A DNA stretch of 64,000 nt, from NCBI GenBank assembly GCA_949987565.1, contig OX465121.1, forward strand, positions 3,427,117 through 3,491,116, written 5' to 3'. Position 1 is the stretch's first letter; each line of letters starts with the position of its first letter. The notes beneath the pieces are model-generated. The model did no database searches. It was not told the origin of the DNA and saw nothing but the letters and a program-made list of their open reading frames with translations. This document shows, piece by piece, positions 13,201 through 25,200 of this stretch. Source of the DNA: Luidia sarsii (Eukaryota > Echinodermata > Asteroidea > Paxillosida > Luidiidae). The position numbers and the translations under genes were made by a program.

Positions 13201-16200
13201 CCCACACACGCCAACTCGTACTCAATTCTATTAAATATTCGTGTCAAGTCACGTAAAGACAGGTCACACGCATGCCAACTCAACTCGTACTCATCCCCAG
13301 AGAAGCAAACAATCACAGAAACGACATATAGAAACTCATGTATTGTTTATAGCATGTTGTGTTGTCATGCATAAAATACGATTTCACGTAGAAGGAAAAT
13401 GTACTGCAAAGAGAGTTTGTCCTACTCGATGATCTACTCGGCCGAGGGCAAACCCTATATGCACCCATTATGGCAAAGCCACGTTGAAGTGAAATCGCCG
13501 CCATTCTCACCAACTGGCGAATCTATTTTTGAGCTGGCCGGACATTTCGATCCCCGCAGGTCCTCTCCCAGAGCCAAAATCTGTCTTGTGTGACGCTAGG
13601 TAATGAATGGCGGGTACCTCTACAGCACTGCTCAAATGTAAAGGTGGTTAAGGGCTGAGCATTTCGATAGATGGCATATTAAGCTACCTAGGTGCAAAAT
13701 ATTGGGATAATATCACATAGTCAAGTTCTATAGGAGCGCCATAATGCCCCATGCCATAAGATCCCTTAGAATAGCTAGACCTTGTTTAGGGCTAAAAGGG
13801 CCTGACGTTTGGATCCTTGTACGAGCACAACGACAAGCACAGGAACAGATAACAAGGAGCAGGGTGTGGACAAGGGAGGTCAGCTGGTTGACAAGTTGGG
13901 GTAACATGGAAGAGAAGGGTATGGGGAAAGTCTCTGTTCAATCAAGACAGTGAGGGTAAACTCACCAGTAACTTCAAAGGTAAACGAGCACTCCAACACC
14001 AGGTTCTGTGCAGCAAACCACTGTAGGTAGTTCACGGTGTAGACTCCAGCGCTGTAGGTACCACGCGTGATGTCAGAGGTCAGGTTTGACGACCGCTCCC
14101 ATCCGGTGAGATCCGGCTCTGGCCAGTTCACACTGGCGCCGGTCGAACCGGGTTGTGCAAAGACTGCGAAGTTACCTGGGCACAACAAGCTTACCACTGC
14201 CCAAGTAAGTGCGAAAGAGAGACCGGAATGACGTACAAGCTTTCAAATTGATACAAGCACGGTGCAAACTGCTAACTGACTAAAACTCACCAAAATGTCA
14301 AAACTCCAAAGATTTCCAGGGCCCGACGTTGCGAATCCCGCAGGACCTCTATCGGAGCCACATTCTGCCTTGCATTGGGCTCCCAGGCTAGGTCATGAAT
14401 TGCGGCTACCATACCGTGCTGCTCTGGTGCGATGGAGATGCAGGTGTCAGTAGCACTTCCTTTCAACCATTATATTACGCATTGTGTTGTTTTCCTTCGG
14501 ATTCCGGTGAAGCAGAGGCTTGTCGCAGTAAGGTGCAATCGTGTTTTGGTGGACTATTTTTTTTTTACAACTGGATTGCTAAACAAACACACCTAAACCT
14601 ATAAGTCATCCAGTTTCTATAGGGGGTGGCCTTCCCAAAAGAGCAAACACTCTTTGCCTGTGATCACGCCCAGTGTTCAAAAATTATTACACCTAATATG
14701 CTTGAGGTATGTTCACAATAATCGATTGTTTGCATCTGAATGGAAACAGGGGCGTGATCCGTGGATAAATACGGGATTTTAAGGGTTGAATGCTTCTGAC
14801 TGGCGCCCCCACCTCACCAAAGACATTTGACTTTTTGGGAAGGCCGCCACCAACGGCCTGGATACATCATGTGATAGGAGCGATGGTGCATTGGTTTTGG
14901 GTGCACGTCCCGTTTAGGTGAATCTTGTTATTTGCTATGCTATAATTGTTTACCATCTCGTAGTATTTTTTTCTGTAACTTCGTTTATACTATAGCCATG
15001 AAAATGTGAAGGACGTGACGTTTCGTTCCTTCCTTCTGTCCTTCATTCAAGAAGATGTACAGTGTGTTATATTTCGGGTGATCATTATAACTTATCCATC
15101 CGACCCGGCTAACACATCACTATTTTTTAGATGTCCATCCCACTATGAACATGTAAACCATGAAAAAGGGGTGAAAATGTCATTTCGCCGTGAAACTAAA
15201 AAGTCACTGTGATTTCACAGTACATTTTACAGTGAATTCACCATGAAAATAATCGTCTCTCTGACCTGATGAGGGCATTTTCAGGTCACTAATGAGACCT
15301 AGAAAAAAATTACCAGTAGGGACCACCAGCCCCTATAGAGGTACTGTATGGTGTCCTTGTAACTGTCACTCCCAGATACTTCTAAATTGCCTCTAGCCAT
15401 TAACCACCAGGAATGTGGCCTTGGAGACCACTGGTGAAAACACCGTGAAAATGACTTGGCTTGGCCTATTTTCACGGTTTAGATGTTCATAGTGTCCATG
15501 ACCAAGAAAAGGAATACAGGTTAGACAAAGTATATACAGCACACTGAGTTATAAGCAAAGTGAACAATGTTTGCTGCTTGGTGCTAGATGAATACCAGTT
15601 GCCTGTATTGTCAATTTATCTTCACGGTGGGCATATGGTACAATGCCCTGCTTTCCGATTCGAGAAGTTTCAACTACCCACTGTATTCGGAGAATGTAAT
15701 AGAAGCCGCTGTGTCAATTCCCAATTGAGAAGGCTCAGCGGCAGAAAGACAAGGTTCGAAAGAAAGGTGTTGACATACGGATTTGGTACTGACTTTACAG
15801 AGAGTCGGCAAAACCGGTGATGCCATGCACGCAGTGCCTGGCCTATGGCCACTGCTTCTGTATACTTCACTCGGCTGATCTTCAGGGTAGTATGGTACGG
15901 AAAATGTTCTAGTAGCACCATTGTGTGCTATAAATAAAACAAGGAAAGTGAACAATGCCAGGACAAACCTGTCACGCTGATGTCAAAGCTACACACGGCC
16001 TCATTTCCAGATGGGTCTCTGGCGGTGTACGTCAACGTGGATACACCAGCGGAGAAGATACCGCTACCAGGTAGGACGCATTCTCGGGCTGTGGCTGAAG
16101 GGCAGCTGAAACTCACGTTGAAGGACCCCGAGTTGTCGGACATGACGGGCGGGGACCAGCTAACTGTTGGCTGTTCGACGGAGGAGGTGACAGGAATCAC

Positions 16201-19200
16201 AGTACCAGCGGGGCAGAACTCGACTACGGGCGGTTCAGTATCTAGGAGAGATCAGCCAAAAAGCACTGCAAGCTTAGAACTGCAAGATTTGATCACTAAA
16301 CGAGGTACATCAAAACATGCAGATCAACCCATCCTTGATAAAGTGGTCCTCTGATGAACACGGTCTATATCAGTCTTACTATACATGATGCTCTCAGACT
16401 AGGCCATACATTGCGGGTACGTGTTCCGCACTGATCATGTGATGGGAATGCCAGTGCCATGAACCTTTGAATCCGACCCATTTTTATCATGAATTTGGTT
16501 AATGTCAAATAAATAAAGAAGAGCAATTAGTGACTTGAATATTTGTCTAGGCATTGCCAATTTCCATTTTGAAAGCAAAGTTTTGAAATTGGACATTCCC
16601 TTAGTTTATACAGCGAATGTCTGATTTGTCTCCACATTGGACATGCCCAAATGTGTTTACATCCACAGATGTTTTTCTCCTCGACATTGGACATTCCTAT
16701 AGGTTGGTTAAGAAATTAATGTATACATGCAGCCTTCAAGTTACGACGCTACCAAGCGGTTTAAAAGCTTTGGTGTCCATCACAAGAAGTCGTTCAAGAG
16801 CTGAATAAAGACAATCAGAGGTGAGTAAGCACACTTTAAAGGAAAATAAGTTCGAAATTACAAGTTTACTTTGTAGCTGACAGTGTGCGATTCTGTTTGA
16901 ATGTTTCACATACCGCACCTAGCTCGTAAAAACGGAAGCCCACACATTTTACGAGCAAGCGACTTTCAAGCTATCCTACTTGCTTTTGCTGATTTCTTTA
17001 AATCTGATATATATTAAACAATGTACGTCGGCAGGCACTGACAAAATTGTATCACACAACACAAGTAAACGCTGTCATTAAGTGATTATTGGCTTTTCCT
17101 CCGCTTCAGTCTTTTAACCCTAAAAATGCCGTGCTGTTTTCAGAGATCTTATGAAATGGGGGAATTGTGACCCTCCTATACATCTTCTCTATGCGGCATG
17201 TGCTATCATCCCCACATCTGGAACCTTGGTAGTCTTGATATGTTTTCTGTTGAGTTCAATGGCTACTCTTAATTTATGTTATCCTGTAGGTTATCATCAT
17301 TCGTATAATTTATTATCTCGGTATTTCGACGAAATAAAATATCGCATTTGGGTGCACGTATTTTCCTTTGGGCAAGCTTGGGGAACTCACCGACAACTTC
17401 AAAGTCGAAAGAACAGGTCAACTCGAGGTTGTGCTGCGCAATCCGCTGAAGGTAGTTCACCGTGAAGACGCCGATGACGTAGGTACCGGGCTGCATGTCT
17501 GAGGTCAAGCCTGGTGACTCCTCCCATCCGTCCAGCTCCGGTTCTGTCCAGTTCACGTGGGCGTCTCCCAGGCCGGGAGTGGCCAAAACAACGAAGTCTT
17601 CTGGGCAAACTATGGTCACCACTGGTCACCACAAACACAAGGAGAAAGCGAGTACCTATTCCTGTTATACCAATGACACCTAGAACGGGAAGGACTATCT
17701 GGGCTTCAGCCGGGTAGCTCATGAATAATTCAACAAAGTGACGTAGAAGTGAAGTGAATATCTTAATCGGTACATGTACACTGTACATTCTGCAGTATCA
17801 TATACGTCATAATGTTGAATTATTCATGATCTACCCGGCTGGAGCCCACATAATTATTGCTTCTCAAGTTGTTCATAATTATACGTCATAATGTTGAATT
17901 ATTCATGACCTGCCCTGCTGGAGCCCAGATAGTGCTTCCCACCTAGAAAAGCTAAACAACGCTAGACGATGCACAACATTTCGGGTGATCATTGTAATCC
18001 ATCTGACCCGGCTAACAAATCTTGTATTTAGGTATCCGTCCATGAAAAAGAAACGAATTACAGGCGAGACGAAATTTACTGCATCGTAATTAATGAACAA
18101 ATAAGAATGAATGCTATTTCATGCTAGACGTATACCTATTGACCAATTTAACCCCGCGATGGGTATATCTTGCAATGCACTGATTTTGATTCGAAAAGGC
18201 CCACTCGTCCAATGCATCAACAAAAGTTTTTGGAAATACAAGAAAAATACTTCTACACGTTGTGTGAACAGAAAACATTAAAAGGTCTATTTGTACGAGT
18301 GTAGCTGTAAGCCAGGCACTCTGTACATGACGTCACGACGACCCATTAACCTCAGTGTCAATTGAATATTGTGTACCACATCAAGCTGATCATTAGGTTG
18401 GGGACTGGAAATATTTCAGTTTCAACAATCTGTGCTAAAATGAAAAAAAAAAGCGCTGGAAAATGCCAGGACAAACCTGTCACTGTGATGTCAAAGCTGC
18501 ACACGGCCTCATTTCCAGATGGGTCTCTGGCGGTGTATGTCAACGTGGATACACCAGCGGAGAAGATACCGCTACCAGGTAGGACGCATTCTCGGGCTGT
18601 GGTTGAAGGGCAGCTGAAAGTCACGATGAAGGACCCCGAGTTGTCGGACATGACGGCCGGGAACCAGCTAACTCTTGGCTGGTCGGCGGAGGAGGTGACA
18701 ACAATCGCAGTATCAGCGGGGCAGAACTCGACAACGGGCGGTTCAGTATCTATAAAGGAGAGATCAGCCAGGACAATTTGCACTGCAAGGATGGATAACT
18801 TGAAGATGTCCATCAAAACCTGCAGATCAACCCATCCTTCACTAAGTGGTTGAATAAAACTGTCTATTGTGAGTCTTACCATGGTCCTACTATATGTATT
18901 GTTTGTTTTCAATTCAAGTCAATATTTTTTGTGTAATGCAGCATCAAAACGATCGTGAGGTATATAGGATTATAGTCAAACAAACAAACAAACAAACACA
19001 GTAACAAACAAACAAACACTATAACAAACAATATACGAACTTCAACACATATAGGTACAAACGTAAATGCGATGGACATATACAAAATGGAGTCATATTC
19101 ACAAGGTAAACAGCTTGTATTGAAATGCTTTAGCTTCCTTTCAGATGCAGTTAAGCTGATGATGACTTGCCAAGTGAGGTGCAACGGTTCTTTAATGGGT

Positions 19201-22200
19201 TGGGGTTCACAAATGCCCATTACATAAACGATATATATTGTACAGGGTGTAAAAAACAAACGTGAATGTTTTGGGTACCCAAGACTATGACGTAGAAACT
19301 GCACCGAACTGTGAGTCCGTCGACTTGATAGATGACCGATGTGTCACCCAGGCCGAAGGTGTCTCCCGGCTGGTAGTCCGAGTACACCCGGACTTCCCCG
19401 CTGTCCTCTCCCCGCGGCGTGCCCCGGTGGAAGGTGATCTGACGGGACGGTCCCTGGAAGGTGACGGTGGGTAGCGCCCAGGAAACGGTGGCCACAGTGC
19501 TGCCCGGATCGGTGGGGACCGTGACGTTGGCTGGACACTGGATGTCAACGCTTGAATTGTCTGGAACACCGAGGGTCACTACATGTCATGAGGCAGGCCT
19601 ACTGGCGCACACGCCAACTGACACGCACGCCAACTCGTACAAAAGTCAATTCGATACACATGCCAAGTCATAAGCAGATTAGTCATGTCACACGTTTGCT
19701 CAAGCCAAGTTGTACGTATGTAAACGCGTGGACATATATTTGTAAACTCGTACTCATGTCAACGCTAACTCATGCCAACTCTTACTCATGGCCTCTCTTG
19801 CTGATGAAAACATCTTACTCATGACAACTCGTACTCATGACAACTCGCACTCATGACAACTCGCACTCATGACACACTCTTAATCATGCCAACTCGTACT
19901 TGGGCCAATTCGGGTACCAACTCATGCAATGATTGGTGAAGTTGTATTTCCACTAACTTGTACTGATCTTGTACTCAGCAGACTCTTTTCATTATTTGCA
20001 TTCATTTGTTCCTTAGTTTGGTCAACAGTTTGGGCACCACATATAACTCTCTCAACCACCTTTCTCCAACCCTCTCTGTTGTCTGCTTTCCGAATGGCTT
20101 ATGTCAAACTTAGCACTTTCAACTCTGTGATAGTGTCTTACCATCTCTTTTTCTGTCTTTTTTTTTTTGAAATGCCTCTCCCATCAAAATGGTTGGACTT
20201 CTTGTCATGAGAAACTTCTAAGTACGTTAATTTTGATTTCAAATTATTTCCTTGAGTCTTGTTATTTGTTAGGTATCTCCTTGTCTTCCTTTTGTATTCA
20301 GTTCCCTGAACTGGCTGTCTTCCCGTGTTTAAATCATTCCTTGTGTTGTGTTTGACATGTTTCACCTGGTACACGTAGGAAATATTTCTAGCAAATCTTC
20401 TGCGTCATATATAAAATATGTAAGAATTGTTCACGTATAATGAAAATGTATTGCAACGAGGGTTTGCCCTACTCGGCGGAGGGAAATCCCTACGTATCCC
20501 GTACGCCAAAGCCATAGCCATATAGACCAATACGAGGTCATAGTGCCCCAAGACATACCGGTAAGATCTATTGAAATAGCCCGGCATCTTTACTGGGTTA
20601 AGGGCCTGATGCTTGGGTCCTTGCAGGAGCTATTTTTTCGAAAGCCCAACCACAAGGACGGGAACAGATAATGAGGGGCAGGAGGTGGACAAATGAGGTG
20701 GACAAATGATATCATCTGGTTGACAGGCTCGATTAGGCCTCTTGTCAAAAAGATCATCGGTTGGGTATCAGATGATTTGACCCGTCCGATGTCGTTTCCA
20801 CCGGATCGCCATCGTGTATTTTTCACCCCAGAGTCCAGTACAATCGGCTTTCTACCGGGGGAAATGTTATCGGTCGGATGAATTCAACCGGCACTCAACC
20901 GATGATCTTTTTGACAAGAGACCTTACTGGCAAAGAGGAGGGTGGAGGGAAGTCTCTCAATTGGTTTATTCAATCAAGGAAGTGAGGGTAAACTCACGAG
21001 TAACCTCAAAGGTGAACGAGCACTCCAACACCAGGTCCTGGGCAGCCAAAAATTGCCGGTAGTTAACCATGTAGACTCCCGTGCTATAGGTACCGGGCGT
21101 GGTGTCGGAGGTCAGGTTTGATGGCCCCTCCCATCCGATGAGATCCGGTTCTGGCCAGCTCACACTGGCGCCGGTCGAACCCGGTTGTGCAAGGACTGTG
21201 AAGTCATCTGGACACACCAAGCTCACAACTGATCAAAGAAGTGTGAGAGAGTTGATACAGTACAAACTTCCAAAGTGCAAGCATTCATACTAATTGACTG
21301 TAATGCCAATTAAACTCCGCGATTTGTATATCACACGATGTACTGCTTTAATTTGAGAAGTTCCATCCATCCACTGCATTTCTTACGCAGAATATGTTTG
21401 AAATAAAATCAATGATTGCTTATAATTTATACCATCAAGAGGCCTTGTTGTATATGAGTGTGGCTGTAAGCAAGACACTTTGTGCAATGTATGATTTGAC
21501 GACCCAGTAGCAGCCGTGTCAGTTCTCTATCGTGACGGCCCAGTTAGCGGCATTATAAAAACACCGTGGTAAAGAAACGTGTTGACATGTGGAATTTGTA
21601 CTCCGACTTCACGGAGAGTCGGCAACACCGGGGACATCATGCAGGCAGTGCCTGGCTTATCATGGCCACAGCTGATGTATACTTCATTGATATTATATTC
21701 AGGGTAGGGGTAGGAGACTGGAAATATTCCAGTAGCCAAAAAAAATGTACTAGAAATGAAAAAAATAAATCAACTGGAACATGCCAGGACAAACCTGTCA
21801 CTGTGATGTCAAAGCTGCACACGGCCTCATTTCCAGATGGGTCTCTGGCGGTGTATGTCAACGTAGATACACCAGCGGAGAAGATACCGCTACCAGGTAG
21901 GACGCATTCTCGGGCTGTGGCTGAAGGGCAGCTGAAAGTCACGATGAAGGATCCCGAGTTGTCGGACATGACGGCCGGGAACCAGCTAACTCTTGGCTGG
22001 TCGGCGGAGGAGCTGACAACAATCGCAGTATCAGCGGGGCAGAACTCGACAACGGGCGGTTCAGTATCTAGGAGAGATCAGCCAGGACAATTTGCACTGC
22101 AAGGATGGATAACTTGAAGATGTCCATCAAAACCTGCAGATCACCCCATCCTTGACTGGGTTGTTCTCAGCACAGTTTATCATGAGTCTCACTATGTATG

Positions 22201-25200
22201 ATGCTCTCAGTCTAGGTGATGTATTTTCGATACCGCTACAGCACAGCTCAAGTGCAATGGGAATGCAGGTGTCACCTGCCCTTGCATTCAACCAGTGTTT
22301 GTCTTGCAAAAGGAAAGTCAATATGGGGAATCGGTGTTAGATTCTTGGACACCCCTTTTGCATTTCTTGCGTCTTCACCGCTTGTGGTGGATACATGTAC
22401 AAATTTCGTACACAAGGTCTTGGGGATTTGATATCATAGTGATAGAACGCTCTGTCGGTGCCAACCTTTAAATTTTGAATGTCGAGCACAATGGCTAACT
22501 GCCCATCAAATTTTTAGAATCACGCATTTTGATGACGTCACAATTACGTCATATCATTTTTGCCCCATGGTGTTTCTAAACCATATCCCAAATAGATTAA
22601 ACAAAAAAAATATTTTTTTTTTCTCCGCTCGCCAAATATGCTGAATTGAATGTTACAATCTAAAAAGTTCATGGCCTCATTAATATTCATGAGATGAGGT
22701 CTAGATCAAATGATGTCAATTTTTGGATACATCTTTTCCCAACAATAGGTACAGTGCAAAATTAAAACCGAACCAAAATTGTACTTTTGCTTTTAATGGA
22801 GTTTGAAATTCGCCCCTTTAAAGCAATGTCACGTGACAGGAAATGACGCCTTGATGACATTGAGATTATCAGGATCAATTTCAGCATAGGCTCTGCATTT
22901 GCCAAGTGAACATCAACGTTTGTTCAATGGAGAAAGTGCCTCTTACAAAATCCCTGTACAAAGTTTATGGGATTTTTCCGACAAGAAAAAGAAGTTCGAA
23001 AAAAAGTTCGAACAAAAGCAACAGCTTTTCCGGCGGAAAAGCTGATAAATTATTACGACCGCTATTTGATCCCGAGAACTGTGGTTTTGCATATGCGAGC
23101 GCTCTTTCTATCTGGATATCCAGGGTATTGCGCCAGTCAAAGGCGTTCAACCATTATGCCGTATATCTCCAGGAATCACGCCATAACCAATTGTGTAAAC
23201 CTGGCTATATCTGAATGAAAACGGGTATTTCTCATGGAGGAAAAAAATGCCTTAAAGCTTAAGGTACTTTGGTCGTGGTGGTGGTAGTGGTGGTGGTGGT
23301 GGGGGGGGGGGGGTGCAGCATTTGCACCCCCACGGGACCTTACCATTATTGGCAATGTGCCAGGAATCGTGAGGCGGTGGAAAAGTACCATAGAGCTGCG
23401 TAAATTGGGCATGGCCTTGATCCACGTTGCCCCCCGGCTTGCATTATTTCAGGCGAGACCCCTTTCACAACCACATTCCTTGACTGGTGGCAGACCGATG
23501 CAAAATCGACACTCGCATTCTGCTATGTTCAGCCCCTCGGAATCTCGTCCACAGCGTTTGGGAAATGAGTGGATACTGAAACTACCCTGTCGGGGGGGGG
23601 GGGTTCTGTTGGAAGGGAATTATTGTCGTCGATCCGGTACCGACGGAAGTCATGCATATCCTTTATATTCAGTCAAATATTATTGTATATGTACATTACA
23701 TTATGTATATGGTATATGCATTATATGTAGTATAGAGATATATGCACTGACAGAACTGTATTTGAGTCAACAAACATGATTTCCAAGTCTGAGTCATACA
23801 GGTAGAGTTTGGATAGGCCCTATGTATATAGTCTGGAGTTAACATTATCTAAGACAACAAGGTTAAGATTTAGATGATTGTTTCTTTCTCGCAATGTTTG
23901 CCTATCTTTCTCTCTCTATCTCTCCACTCTTCCTCTATACCCTCTTTTTCTTTCTTTCCACATTTCTCTTGCCTCTCCTTTTCTTTCCTTTCCCCCTCTC
24001 CTCTCCCCATCTTTCTCCCCTCTCCCCTCTGTCTCTTGTCTCATATTTTGGACAACAAATCTTAGGTCCATGCTGCAATGTCCTAAGGTTGACGCTCTGT
24101 GTATTTATCTCCTTCACCGCCTTTATGTGTCTGTCTCTCCCTCTGTTTCTGTCTTTCACCTTATTTTCACTCCCTTTCTCCGTCTATCTCTCTGCCCTTC
24201 CCTCTTTCTCTCTTTCACCTTCTCTCTGGTAAATAGGCCTATCTACGCCAATTGGCTGCAGCCATTTTAAAAAAATGATGGTAAACAGTGTATTTAGTGT
24301 AAATAAACTAATTAAGTGTAAATAAAGTGTAAACTAATTAGGCCTGAGTGTTTTCTTTCTCTTAGGATTCCAGCTTTATGGCAGGTTCTTAAATGTGATC
24401 TACATTCACACTGATGTTACGTTTTGTTTGTCTGTTAATTCCTTAGTTTAGGCCTACATAAATTAATTGTGTATATGTTTTACTGAAATGGGAATTATTA
24501 CTGGACAAGCTTTGATTTTTAGTGATCCCCAACCACATATCATCATGTACATTACTCCAAGAGTGTATTATATTTTATGTGGACAATAAAGTTATGATTG
24601 ATTGATTGATTGATAACTGTGGTGTACAAGGCCGCGCTGGTAAAAGTGCATGCAATCTTTCCATCTTGTATCGATCCACAGCATGTACGTGGACTTGCCA
24701 AAATTAGGCCCGCTTGGCCGAGACAGGCATGAAATGGTACATGTATATACCTAAGCAGATGTAGGATTCGTGACTGTGGACTTAGATTTCAGCACGAAAA
24801 CAAATGACATGGATGATGGAGTCGAACTCGTAACTACTGATTCAGACTTGGAATTGGACTCGGATTCGATATGCGTGGCTCGATGAAAAAATGCTTGTAT
24901 GGTTGTGTAATAGGGGATTGAGTATATTAATTCTTCAATTGAATATACTCTGGACATACGAGTTCAAAAGTTATTCTCGAAAAGTGTCTAATATGTGCAA
25001 TGTGACTGCTATATCCTAAAGGTGACTCGTGTGTCGTGACATGAGACTCAACCTTTGTGACTCGCGACTCGTGACTCGAAAGGACGTGACTCGGACGATA
25101 TTCTGTGACTCGTCGTGATGGCATCAAATAAACATTATGCGGTATTGAAGTTGAACTTTATTTGTGTTCCTGTTTAGCTGAATTGCAAGATTGCTTTGCT

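Noticed and set aside
23870..24270. Three overlapping Ser/Leu/Pro-rich ORFs
   Set aside because: They lie in a CT-rich low-complexity tract, and all three frames are open for the same compositional reason.
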